A stretch of 64,000 nucleotides of DNA from Nocardia fluminea (GTDB lineage: Bacteria > Actinomycetota > Actinomycetes > Mycobacteriales > Mycobacteriaceae), in NCBI RefSeq assembly GCF_002846365.1, contig NZ_PJMW01000001.1:806001-870000 (forward strand). Direction: 5' to 3'. The position numbers were made by a program, and so were the translations under genes. Positions 29,818 to 38,112 of the stretch are shown here, piece after piece. The notes below the pieces were generated by a model. The model worked only from the letters and a program-made list of their open reading frames with translations, made no database searches and was not told where the DNA came from. Positions within the stretch are counted from its first letter, which is position 1. The number at the start of each line of letters is the position of its first letter.

Positions 29818-30716
29818 CAGGCCATCCTCACCGGGAAGAACATGGTGACGACCTGGGTGATCACGGTGTTCAGGACGACGGCCGCGGCGATCGACATCAC
29901 CACGGCCGCATTGACGCCGTCGGCGACACCGCGCGGTCCGCCCTTGGCTTCCAACCCGCGTTGACAGGCGATGACGACGACCAGGAAGCCGAACATCAGC
30001 GACTTGACCAGTGACACCCACACATCGATCGAGGTGGTGAAGGCCCCGAAGGACTGCCAGTAGCTGCCCGGGGTGACGTTCAACGCCGACACCGCGACCA
30101 GGAAGCCCGAGCCGACGCCGATGAAGATGATCAGGATGTTGAGCAGCGGCGCGACCAGCATCATGGCCGCGATGCGCGGCACGACCAGGCGTTGCACCGG
30201 GTCGATGCCCATCACCCGCAGTGCGTCGACCTCCTCGCGCACGGTCCGCGCGCCCAGGTCGGCCGCGATGGCGGCGGCGCCCGCCCCGCCGAGCAGCATC
30301 GCGGTGGCCATCGGGGCGCCCTGTTTGATGACGCCGAGTCCGCCCGCCGCACCGATCATGGAGTCGGCGCCGAGTTCGGACACGATATTGCCGACTTGCG
30401 CGGAAACGATGACGCCGAACGGAATAGCCATCAAAATGCTCGGTATCGCGGTGACCCTGATCAAGAACCAGGCTTGCGTGAGTGTTTCGTGTACCTGGAA
30501 TCGCCCGCGAAAGGCGTCGGCCGTACCGATGTAGCTCGCTGTCGCGCCGATTCGCAATGCGCGGCCCAGAGTCGCGACACTCGAAAGGACAGTGTCGGAG
30601 AAGTTTCGGCGAATGATCTGCCCGGCACCGGCCTGTCCCCCGTCCTGCACCTCTGTGTCGCTCGCGCCCGTCGCACCACCGTTGACCGGTGCAACTTCGT
30701 CGTCTACCCGTGCCAT
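29817..30716 (-). CDS. yrbEA: YrbE-type Mce permease, subunit A
   Basis: A 299-residue MlaE/YrbE permease. The conserved coupling block reads GAPMATAMLLGGAGAAAIAADLGARTVREEVDALRVMGIDPVQRLVVPR (about residues 139-187). I start at ATG 30716; the longer frame from 30962 runs into the divergent P450 gene. It is first in the yrbEAB-mceABCDEF-mas operon. TACCGT lies 7 nt before the ATG and a set of TCCAGA half-sites just upstream, so the whole importer is probably controlled together with the P450 operon on the other strand. Confidence 0.92.
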   Translation of the reverse strand: MARVDDEVAPVNGGATGASDTEVQDGGQAGAGQIIRRNFSDTVLSSVATLGRALRIGATASYIGTADAFRGRFQVHETLTQAWFLIRVTAIPSILMAIPFGVIVSAQVGNIVSELGADSMIGAAGGLGVIKQGAPMATAMLLGGAGAAAIAADLGARTVREEVDALRVMGIDPVQRLVVPRIAAMMLVAPLLNILIIFIGVGSGFLVAVSALNVTPGSYWQSFGAFTTSIDVWVSLVKSLMFGFLVVVIACQRGLEAKGGPRGVADGVNAAVVMSIAAAVVLNTVITQVVTMFFPVRMA

Positions 30717-30767
30717 GGCGGTGACGGTACCATATGATCTGGACCACATTCCAGACACTGGTCCAGA
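30717..30767 (-). promoter_or_regulatory. Promoter/operator of the mce operon
   Basis: On the minus strand: half-sites around TCTGGA-N6-GTCCAGAT, then CATATG, TACCGT and 7 nt to ATG 30716. ATCTGGACCA (30737-30746) and TGGTCCAGAT (30759-30768) are 10-bp inverted arms around a 12-nt centre that holds a third half-site. It aligns with the methyltransferase promoter at 21965. Confidence 0.6.
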
Positions 30768-30854
30768 TATTTGACCGGCCTGACTTTTGGGTACCAACAG
30801 CCGGTCAGACCCCGCAAGACCCCTGAAAGCGTTGTGCCGAACTCCTGTCGATGG

Positions 30855-30874
30855 TACCGTCCAGACACATGTCC
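30855..30874 (+). promoter_or_regulatory. Leaderless box before the cyp123-type operon
   Basis: TACCGT (30855-30860), CCAGACAC (8 nt), ATGTCC from 30869. The same hexamer spacing and core as the cyp51 box. It drives a micro-ORF rather than the P450 directly. Confidence 0.62.
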
Positions 30875-30952
30875 AGCTACGTGTCTCTCTCGGGGTTGCC
30901 GACCCCCGCCGCCGAAGGGGACGACCTATCGAAACCGGGGTATTCGCGATGA
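30869..30952 (+). CDS. Leaderless micro-ORF coupled to the cyp123-type gene (27 aa)
   Basis: A 27-codon frame starting MSSYVSLGVAETPAAEG and ending with a TGA that overlaps the P450 start as ATGA (30949-30952). The P450 start has only a weak GGGG upstream, so reinitiation from this frame could be its main route of translation. Same architecture as the 15-codon frame before cyp51; the two peptides share only MS at the start, so position rather than peptide sequence seems conserved. Confidence 0.5.
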   Translation: MSSYVSLSGLPTPAAEGDDLSKPGYSR

Positions 30953-32154
30953 CCAGCGCCACAGTGGAGCCCGTGACTTTCGACCCGTACGACTACGGAT
31001 TCCACGAGGACCCATACCCGACTTACCACCGATTGCGCACCGAGGCGCCGCTTTACCACAATCCGGAGCTCGGTTTCTGGGCACTGTCCCGGCATTCCGA
31101 TGTACTCGCCGCATTTCGGGACAGCAATCGGCTTTCGAGCGCCAATGGCGTCTCCCTCGATCCGGCGGCCTGGGGCCCGCACGCGCATCGGGTGATGTCG
31201 TTCCTGGCAATGGACGATCCACGGCATATGCGGATGCGCAAGCTCGTTTTCAAGGGCTTCACGCCGAAACGTGTCGCCGAGATGGAAGTTCGGATCCGGG
31301 AGATCACCCTGGAGCATCTGGAGCCGGCGCTCACGCGCGGCAGCTTCGACTGGATCGACGAGGTCGCGGGCAAGCTGCCGATGGACGTCATCTCCGAACT
31401 GATGGGCGTTCCCGAGCCCGATCGCGCCGAGATCCGCCGCTTGGCCGACCTGGTGGTACACCGTGAAGAGGGCGTGCTCGATGTGCCCGCCGACGCGATC
31501 GACGCCTCGATTCGACTGTTCGGCTACTACACCGACATGGTCGCCCAGCGCCGCGTCGCGCGCGCCGACGATCTCACCTCGGCACTGCTCGACGCCGAGA
31601 TCGAAGGCGACACCCTCACCGACGAGGAGATCATCGGCTTCCTGTTCCTGATGGTCGTCGCCGGAAACGAGACCACCACGAAGCTTCTGGGCAATGCGCT
31701 CTATTGGGCGGGCGCCAACCCCGCGGAGTACGCCAAGGTCGTCGCCGAGCCGGAACTGGTCAGCGACTGGGTGGAGGAGACGCTGCGCTACGACACCTCC
31801 AGCCAGATCGTGGCCCGCACCGCGGCGGTCGACCTCGACTACCACGGCGGCACCATCCCCGCGGGCGCGAAGGTGCTGTTGCTGATCGGCTCGGCCAACC
31901 GCGATCCGGCCGCCTTCGACGACGGCGACAGCTACATCATCGACCGCAGCAGCAGCTCCTCGCTCGCCAGTTTCGGTGCGGGCGTGCACTTCTGCCTCGG
32001 CGCGCATCTGGCCCGGCTGGAAGCCACCATCGTGCTCCGCGAATTCGCTTCGCGGGTATCGGCTTTCGACGTGGACGCCGACGGCATCTCCCGCGTGCAC
32101 TCCACCAACGTCCGTGGCTTCGCCAAACTCCCCATCACAGTAGAGGTCAGCTAG
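30949..32154 (+). CDS. cyp123: CYP123-family cytochrome P450
   Basis: A 401-residue P450 resembling M. tuberculosis CYP123 (Rv0766c) from memory: FDPYDYGFHEDPYPTYHRLR, MSFLAMDDPRHMRMRKLVFKGFTPKRV, KLPMDVISELMGVP, the I-helix GNETTTK from residue 239, and heme Cys349 in FGAGVHFCLG. The substrate of the family is not established. It heads an operon in which SDR, ferredoxin, an unknown protein and an acyl-CoA synthetase follow with 1- to 4-nt overlaps. It is divergent from the mce operon. Confidence 0.9.
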   Translation: MTSATVEPVTFDPYDYGFHEDPYPTYHRLRTEAPLYHNPELGFWALSRHSDVLAAFRDSNRLSSANGVSLDPAAWGPHAHRVMSFLAMDDPRHMRMRKLVFKGFTPKRVAEMEVRIREITLEHLEPALTRGSFDWIDEVAGKLPMDVISELMGVPEPDRAEIRRLADLVVHREEGVLDVPADAIDASIRLFGYYTDMVAQRRVARADDLTSALLDAEIEGDTLTDEEIIGFLFLMVVAGNETTTKLLGNALYWAGANPAEYAKVVAEPELVSDWVEETLRYDTSSQIVARTAAVDLDYHGGTIPAGAKVLLLIGSANRDPAAFDDGDSYIIDRSSSSSLASFGAGVHFCLGAHLARLEATIVLREFASRVSAFDVDADGISRVHSTNVRGFAKLPITVEVS

Positions 32155-32951
32155 TGCCCAGATTCGAACCCCATCCCGACCGCAGACCCGTGCTGATAGC
32201 GGGTGCTTCTTCCGGCATCGGCGCCGCGACCGCCGTCGCGCTGGCCGCGCTCGGCCATCCGGTGACGTTGGGCGCGCGCCGGGTGGAGCTGTGTGAGGAA
32301 CTCGCAGGCAAGATCCGTGCCGACGGCGGCGAAGCGTACGCCCACCGGCTCGACGTCACCGACGCCGCTTCCGTCGACGAGTTCGTGACGGCGGCCGAAC
32401 GCGCGCACGGCCCCACCGAGATCCTCGTCTCCGGTGCCGGCGATATCGAATTCTCCCTGGTGGGCGAGATGGATCCGGAACGCTTCCTGTTCCAGGTGCA
32501 GGTCCACCTCGTCGGCGCCCAACGCCTCATCCACCGGGTGCTGCCCGGAATGACAGCGCGGCGGCGCGGCGATCTCGCCGTGATCAGCTCCGACTGCGCC
32601 GACCACCCGCGGCCGCGCTCGGGCGCCTACAGCGCCGCGAAGAACGGCCTCGAAGCGATGGTCGGCCAGCTGCGCATGGAATTGGAAGGCAGCGGCATTC
32701 GCGCGTCGCTGGTACGGCCCGGCCCGACCCTGACCGGAATGGGCATGGATTCGACCCCCGAGATCGTCGGGCCGGTGCTGCGGGACTGGAAGGACTGGGG
32801 TTTGGCCCGTCACCCCTACATGCTGCGACCGCACCACCTCGCCGATGCGGTGGCGACGGTGGTCTCCCTCCCGCGCGGCGTCCACATGGTGCTGGTCGAG
32901 GTACAGCCCGAAGCGCCGTTGCGGCCGGTGCCGGATGGAGGCGAGTCATGA
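32154..32951 (+). CDS. Short-chain dehydrogenase/reductase (Rv0765c position)
   Basis: A 265-residue SDR: VLIAGASSGIGAATAVALA (GASSGIG at about 17-23), SGAGD in place of the usual NNAG, catalytic YSAAK near 161, and the LVRPGPTLTGMG loop. It starts with GTG 32154, which overlaps the P450 stop (TAGTG). It probably oxidises the product of the P450. The variant SGAG motif suggests a divergent substrate pocket. Confidence 0.86.
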   Translation: MPRFEPHPDRRPVLIAGASSGIGAATAVALAALGHPVTLGARRVELCEELAGKIRADGGEAYAHRLDVTDAASVDEFVTAAERAHGPTEILVSGAGDIEFSLVGEMDPERFLFQVQVHLVGAQRLIHRVLPGMTARRRGDLAVISSDCADHPRPRSGAYSAAKNGLEAMVGQLRMELEGSGIRASLVRPGPTLTGMGMDSTPEIVGPVLRDWKDWGLARHPYMLRPHHLADAVATVVSLPRGVHMVLVEVQPEAPLRPVPDGGES

Positions 32952-33163
32952 GAATCGTGGTCGATCTGGACCTGTGCCAGGGACACGGGGTCTGCCAGGA
33001 CGAGGCGCCCGCGGTCTTCACCGTGCCCAAACGCGGCCTGGTCGAGATCGTGGATGCCACCCCGGGCGACGCCGAACGCGCGGCCGTCGAGGCCGCGATC
33101 CGCTACTGCCCCACCCAAGCTCTGTCGATCGCCGACAGCGGCGAGTCGGAGGGCACCCGATGA
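32948..33163 (+). CDS. P450-type ferredoxin with CxxHxxC motif
   Basis: A 71-residue ferredoxin: C10-Q-G-H13-G-V-C16 near the N-terminus and CP near residue 56 (IRYCPTQAL). Only three Cys ligands are present with His at the second position, as in many actinobacterial P450 ferredoxins; the cluster is probably [3Fe-4S] or a His-ligated type. It overlaps the SDR and the next gene by ATGA and is the likely electron donor for the P450 upstream, and perhaps for CYP51 and CYP125, which lack one of their own here. Confidence 0.9.
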   Translation: MRIVVDLDLCQGHGVCQDEAPAVFTVPKRGLVEIVDATPGDAERAAVEAAIRYCPTQALSIADSGESEGTR

Positions 33164-34398
33164 GCAGCTACGCCGCACTGTCGCGACACCAACTGGCCGC
33201 GCTGGTCCCCGAACTGTTGCTGTGCGGTCACCTCATCGACCGGTCCGGGATGGCGCACACCATCGCCGCCTTCGGCCGGGAGGGGATGACGGCGGTAGCC
33301 ATCGAGGAGTGGCAGCTGGCCAGCCCGATCTACACCCGCCGAATGCAGCGAGCCCTGCGCTTCACCGGCGACAGCGTCGAGACCATCTTCAAGGGCCTGC
33401 AACTCGATATCGGCGCGCCGCCCCAGTTCATGGACTTCCGATTCCGGGTCGACGACCACGATCACGGCGAGTTCTGGCTCGACCACTGCGGTGCGCTGGC
33501 CGACGTCGAGCCGATGGGCGAGGAATTCGTGGTGGCGATGTGCCACGACATCGAGGACCCCACCTTCGACGCGACGGCACTGGCCACCAATCCGCACGCG
33601 CAGGTCCGCCCGGTGCACCGTCCGCCGCGCCGGCCCGCCGACCGCACCCCGGTGTGCGCGTGGACCGTTGTCATCGATCCCGCGCACGTCCCGCCCGCGG
33701 TGCCACGCAATGCCGCGCTCCTGGCGAATTCCGTTGCCGCGGGGCTGGAACTGGCCGAGATCGATCCCGGCGACGAGGGCATGGCCGACTACGCCGGGCC
33801 GCTGCTGAGCGATCTGCGGTTCGCCGATTTCTCCCGCGCGGCCTTGCGGCGGATGGCCGATGAGATCTGCCTGCAGCAGCATCTGCTGACCCTCGGGTTC
33901 ATGGTCGCCATCAACGAACGCTCCGACGCGGAGACCGCGCTCCGGATCGGGCGCAAGCAATTCGCCGGGATCGCCGGACTCACCTCCGAGCGCATCCGCC
34001 GGTGTCTGGCTCTGGGCGACGATCCGCACGCGCTCGCCACGGTCCTGCGCCTGCACCCGGCCCTGAACCCGGTGAACTACACGGGAATCGATATCGCCGT
34101 GCTGTCCTCCGGTGTGCGCCTGCGCTTTCCGCACGTCAGCGGGGCTCGAACCGACGGTGCGTGGCCTTCGATGCTGACACCCGAAGACCTGCGTCCCCTC
34201 GATGCCCTGGTCCGCGGGGTCAACCCGCGCTTCGTCGCCCGCGTCGCGGAGACCGACCAGCACGGCTGGACCGTCGACATCGACCTGGCCGAGCAACCGT
34301 TCCGCGAAGCATCCGAGGTCGCGGTGACCCGCTTCAGTACCGGTGCGGGCTTCGCCTTCACCGACCGTGGAAAACCCCTGCCACTCACCGTCGTGTGA
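33160..34398 (+). CDS. Conserved operon protein of unknown function (412 aa)
   Basis: I do not recognise the family with confidence. The 412-residue soluble protein has the phrases FWLDHCGALADVEPMGEEFVVAMCHDIEDPTFDATA (about residues 107-141) and, late, FPHVSGARTDGAWPSMLTPEDL. The HCG and CHDIEDPTFD segments look like a metal or catalytic site and recall thiazoline-carboxylate hydrolase-like proteins only loosely. It overlaps the ferredoxin gene by ATGA and precedes a steroid-type CoA ligase, so a hydrolytic or isomerising step on the same substrate is a reasonable guess. Confidence 0.7.
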   Translation: MSSYAALSRHQLAALVPELLLCGHLIDRSGMAHTIAAFGREGMTAVAIEEWQLASPIYTRRMQRALRFTGDSVETIFKGLQLDIGAPPQFMDFRFRVDDHDHGEFWLDHCGALADVEPMGEEFVVAMCHDIEDPTFDATALATNPHAQVRPVHRPPRRPADRTPVCAWTVVIDPAHVPPAVPRNAALLANSVAAGLELAEIDPGDEGMADYAGPLLSDLRFADFSRAALRRMADEICLQQHLLTLGFMVAINERSDAETALRIGRKQFAGIAGLTSERIRRCLALGDDPHALATVLRLHPALNPVNYTGIDIAVLSSGVRLRFPHVSGARTDGAWPSMLTPEDLRPLDALVRGVNPRFVARVAETDQHGWTVDIDLAEQPFREASEVAVTRFSTGAGFAFTDRGKPLPLTVV

Positions 34399-34422
34399 GA
34401 GATCGTCAAGAGATGGACTGAC

Positions 34423-36033
34423 ATGGCCAACAACTTCGCCGACCTTTTCGAACACTCCGTCGACGCCATGCCCGATCGGATCGCGCTCATTCAGCGCGAT
34501 CGTCGAGTGACCTTCCAGGAGCTCGATATCCGGGCCAACCGGCTCGCCGACCGGTTGGCCGCATCGGGCGTCGGCCACGGCACGCACGTCGGCTTCCAGA
34601 TGCACAACAGCATCGAGACCATGGAGACGTTGCTCGCCTGCTTCAAGCTGGCAGCCGTCCCGATCAACATCAACTACCGGTACGGCCCCACCGAGCTGGC
34701 CTACGTCTACGGCAACGCCGACCTCGAGGTGCTGATCTACCACGCCTGTTACGGCAAGACCGTCCGTGCGGCCCTCGAGGTCACCCCGACTGTGCGCCAG
34801 GCGATCTGTGTGGACGACGACCGTGAAACCGGGGTACCGGGGACGGGAGTGGTGCTCTACGAGCAATTGGTCGAGGCGGGAAGACCGACCCGTCCCTCGG
34901 TGACTCGCACCGCGGACGACCTGTTCATGATGTACACCGGCGGCACCACCGGCATGCCGAAAGGCGTCATGTGGCGTCAGGAGGACATGTGGCGTGTGCT
35001 CGGTGGCGGCGTCGACTTCTACAGCGGTGAACCGGTGCGCGACGAATACCAGCAGTCCGCGACGGGCGCGCAGGGCGTGCCCGCCATCTGGTTCGTGCTG
35101 CCACCGCTGATCCACGCCGCGGCGATGATGCCGACGTTCAACGCGCTCTGGTCGGGCAATACCGTGCTGTTCGAACCGCGCTTCGACCCGGCGCGGGTGT
35201 GGCAGTCCGTGGCCACGCACAAGCCCCACGTCATGGTCATCACCGGCGACGCGATGGCTCGCCCGCTCATCGACTCCTACATCGAAGAACCGGTGGACGC
35301 CTCCTCGCTGCTCGTCATCGCCTCCGGGGCCGCGCTGTTGTCCCAGCCGGTGAAGAACGCACTGCTGGAGCAGTTTCCGACGTCGATGGTGTCGGACTCG
35401 ATCGGCTCGTCCGAAACCGGTTTCGGCGGTATCGGTTTCGCGCAGAAGGACGACGATCCGGCCCGCGGCCCGCGCGTGCAGACCGGGCGCGGAGCGGTGG
35501 TAGTCGACGAGGACGGGCGGCCCGTCGCCCCCGGCGAGGAGGGCTGGCTGGCCAAGACCGGCGCGGTCCCGCTCGGCTACTACAACGACCCCGAGCGCAC
35601 CGCTCGGCTGTTCAAGACGGTGGACGGTGCCCGCATCGTGGTCACCGACGACCGTGCCCGGGCCGAGTCCGACGGCTCCATCACCCTGATCGGCCGCGGC
35701 AACATGGTGATCAACACCGGCGGCGAGAAGGTCTTCCCCGAAGAGGTCGAGGCTGTCGTGAAATCCCACGACGCGATCTACGACGCGGTGGTCATCGGCG
35801 TCCCGCACGAACGGTGGGGCCAGCAGGTCGCCGCGATCATCTCGATCGCCCCCGACCGAACCCTGGACTTCGATGCGGTGCGCACCCACCTGCGCCCGCA
35901 CCTCGCCGGGTACAAGATCCCCAAACGCATCTGGGTAGCGGACACGATCTCCCGCTCGCCCAGCGGCAAACCCGATTATCGCTGGGCGAAGGACTTCGTC
36001 ACCGACCGTGCCCCTGACCATCAGTCCGAGTGA
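34423..36033 (+). CDS. fadD: FadD19-like acyl-CoA synthetase
   Basis: A 536-residue ANL-superfamily ligase: P-loop-like MYTGGTTGMPKGVMWRQEDMWR, DSIGSSETGFGG, the ARAESDGSITLIGRGNMVINTGGEKVFPEEVE hinge, and the C-terminal catalytic Lys in SPSGKPDYRWAK. It resembles FadD19/FadD17, ligases that activate C26- or C24-branched steroid side-chain acids. That fits an upstream CYP125-type oxidation and an alcohol/aldehyde dehydrogenase. It is the last gene of the cyp123 operon and ends 14 nt from convergent ligA. Confidence 0.88.
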   Translation: MANNFADLFEHSVDAMPDRIALIQRDRRVTFQELDIRANRLADRLAASGVGHGTHVGFQMHNSIETMETLLACFKLAAVPININYRYGPTELAYVYGNADLEVLIYHACYGKTVRAALEVTPTVRQAICVDDDRETGVPGTGVVLYEQLVEAGRPTRPSVTRTADDLFMMYTGGTTGMPKGVMWRQEDMWRVLGGGVDFYSGEPVRDEYQQSATGAQGVPAIWFVLPPLIHAAAMMPTFNALWSGNTVLFEPRFDPARVWQSVATHKPHVMVITGDAMARPLIDSYIEEPVDASSLLVIASGAALLSQPVKNALLEQFPTSMVSDSIGSSETGFGGIGFAQKDDDPARGPRVQTGRGAVVVDEDGRPVAPGEEGWLAKTGAVPLGYYNDPERTARLFKTVDGARIVVTDDRARAESDGSITLIGRGNMVINTGGEKVFPEEVEAVVKSHDAIYDAVVIGVPHERWGQQVAAIISIAPDRTLDFDAVRTHLRPHLAGYKIPKRIWVADTISRSPSGKPDYRWAKDFVTDRAPDHQSE

Positions 36034-36047
36034 GCCGGTGCCGCCGC

Positions 36048-38039
36048 TCAGATGATCTTGGCGTCGATCAGTAGTTTCCAGATCTCGCCCTGGTCGACGA
36101 CCTCGACGCCGAGCTTCTCGGCCTTGGCCAGCTTGCTGTCACCGACGCCCGCGCCGGTGATGAGCATGTCGGTGTTCGCCGAGACCGAGGAGGCCGCGGT
36201 CGCGCCCGCCTGCTCGCACAGGCGCTGGAACGTCGGGCGGGCCACCTTCTCGCCGGAGCGTGGGTCACTGATCGCACCGGTGATCACCACGGTTTTGCCT
36301 TCGAGGGGTGCGCCTGCCGCGATGACCGGCGGCAGGTCCTCTTCGCGTACGTCCAGGCAGACACCGAGTGCGCGCAGCCGGTCCAGTTCCGGGCGCAACC
36401 GCGTGAGATGCGCGACCAGGGAGGCGGCGACCTTCGGGCCGATGTCCTCCACCGCCACGAGTCGTTCCTCGCCCGCGTCGGCGACCTCCTCCAGGGAGCC
36501 GAAACCCGACCGGGCCAGGCGCGCGGCGGTGCCGTCGGAGGCCATCGGGATGGCCAGGCCGATCAGGGCGCGGCGCAGGCCGACCTGGCGGCTGGCGTCG
36601 ATCGAATCGATCATCCGCGCGGCGGACACCTCACCGATGCGGTCGAATTCGAGCAGCCGCTCCTTGGTCAAGGTGTAGAAGTCCGAGGGGCTTTCGAGAA
36701 TGCCCGCCTCGGCGAGGCGTTCGATCCACACCCCACCGATGGCGTCGATGTCGGCCGCCGCGCGGGAGGCCCAGTGGATCAGCCTGCGCACTGTTTGCGC
36801 GGGACAGGCGACGTTGGTGCAGAACAGTTCTCGGCTGTTGCCCTGTTCGGTCACCGGCTGAGCGCACGAGGGACACTCGGTGGGCGAGATGATCTCGAGC
36901 TCTTCGCCCGTGCGTTTGGCGGCATCGAGTACCCCGGCCACGAACGGGATGACATCACCGGCGCGGCGCACCAGCACCGTGTCACCGACCTTGATGTCCC
37001 GGGCGCGGATCACCTCTTGGTTCGCCAGCGTCGCCTTCGTGACCGTCGTGCCGCCGACGAACACCGGTTCGAGCCACGCGACGGGGACGATCTTGCCCGT
37101 CTTGCCGACATCCCAGATCACCTGGCGCAGCAGCGTGGTCTTCTCCTCGGCGGCGAACTTGAACGCCAGCGCACCGCGCGGTGAGTTCGAGCGGGTGCCT
37201 GCCGCCGCGTAGGCATCACGATCGGCCAGCCGTAAGACGGCGCCGTCGATGTCGTAGTCGAGGTCGTTGCGCCCCTGCTCGATCTCGGTGATCGCCGCCT
37301 GCGCCTGCGCGGCGTCGGCGCACAGCCGCATCCGCGCACCGGCGACCCCGATCGCGCGCAGCCCTTCCCCCAGGTCGTGCGCGGCGTCGTCGGCGGCGGT
37401 GTCCAGGTCGAAACCGAAGAATTGCAGGCGCCGTTCCGACACGGTCGCCGGGTCTTTGGCGCGCAGGGTGCCCGCCGCGGCGTTGCGCGGATTGATCAGC
37501 GGCTTGTCCGGGTGCGCGGTGTTGTAGGCGAGGAAGGTCGAACGCAACATCACGGCCTCACCACGCACCTCGACCCGGCCCGGCAGGTCGATCCGCTCGG
37601 GGACCCCGTCGACGAGGGCGCGCACCAGTGGCGTCACGTCGTCGCCGGTGGTGCCGTCGCCGCGGGTGACGGCACGCGCCAGGCGCCCGTTCTCGAACAC
37701 GAGAGCCAGCGACAAGCCGTCGAGCTTGGGCATCACGACCACCGGCTGACCGGGGAACCGGCCGAAGAACGCCTCGACCTGCTCGGGCTTGGTCGCCTTC
37801 TCCAGCGACAGCATCGGACGCGAGTGCCGAACCGGCGCGTGCAGCACCGCGGGCGCACCGACCTGCTCGAGCGGATTCGGGTCCGGGGTGAGATCGGGGT
37901 GCGCCTCGATCAGCGCGCGCAGCTCGTCTTCGATCGCGTCGAATTCCGCATCGGCGACCAGCGGCGCTCCCTGGTAGTAGGCGTCGCGCAGCGCCACCAT
38001 CCGGTCAGCGAGTTCTTGGATGCGTTCCCCTGTTTCCAC
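36048..38039 (-). CDS. ligA: Divergent NAD-dependent DNA ligase
   Basis: A 663-residue LigA: Ia-like N-terminus (VADAEFDAIEDELRALIEAHPDL), adenylation Lys105 in VVVMPKLDGLSLAL, OB domain, a four-Cys zinc site (CPSCAQP and FCTNVACP), helix-hairpin-helix repeats and a C-terminal BRCT domain. The motif normally reads E-x-K-x-D-G; here the Glu two before Lys is Met103. This suggests a second, specialised copy rather than the replicative enzyme. I choose GTG 38039, with TACCGT 7 nt upstream and no Shine-Dalgarno sequence; starts up to 38108 are possible. It sits 73 nt downstream of a polymerase gene on the same strand. Confidence 0.88.
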   Translation of the reverse strand: METGERIQELADRMVALRDAYYQGAPLVADAEFDAIEDELRALIEAHPDLTPDPNPLEQVGAPAVLHAPVRHSRPMLSLEKATKPEQVEAFFGRFPGQPVVVMPKLDGLSLALVFENGRLARAVTRGDGTTGDDVTPLVRALVDGVPERIDLPGRVEVRGEAVMLRSTFLAYNTAHPDKPLINPRNAAAGTLRAKDPATVSERRLQFFGFDLDTAADDAAHDLGEGLRAIGVAGARMRLCADAAQAQAAITEIEQGRNDLDYDIDGAVLRLADRDAYAAAGTRSNSPRGALAFKFAAEEKTTLLRQVIWDVGKTGKIVPVAWLEPVFVGGTTVTKATLANQEVIRARDIKVGDTVLVRRAGDVIPFVAGVLDAAKRTGEELEIISPTECPSCAQPVTEQGNSRELFCTNVACPAQTVRRLIHWASRAAADIDAIGGVWIERLAEAGILESPSDFYTLTKERLLEFDRIGEVSAARMIDSIDASRQVGLRRALIGLAIPMASDGTAARLARSGFGSLEEVADAGEERLVAVEDIGPKVAASLVAHLTRLRPELDRLRALGVCLDVREEDLPPVIAAGAPLEGKTVVITGAISDPRSGEKVARPTFQRLCEQAGATAASSVSANTDMLITGAGVGDSKLAKAEKLGVEVVDQGEIWKLLIDAKII

Positions 38040-38112
38040 GGACAAGACGGTACCGATACCCACCGACAAACAGCGCAGGTGGCACGCACCGCGACCGGCC
38101 GAGGGCAACCGA

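Noticed and set aside
30787..30948. N-terminal extension of the cyp123-type P450 to an upstream ATG
   Set aside because: The extension runs through the shared promoter box and reads low-complexity Arg-rich sequence; homologues start near MTSATVEPV.
33103..36021. 972-codon minus-strand open frame opposite the 412-aa and FadD genes
   Set aside because: Composition is His/Asp/Arg-rich with no motifs, and it runs antisense to well-supported genes; a high-G+C shadow frame. The same holds for 15296-18118 (minus), 43274-46612 (plus) and 3596-6007 (minus).
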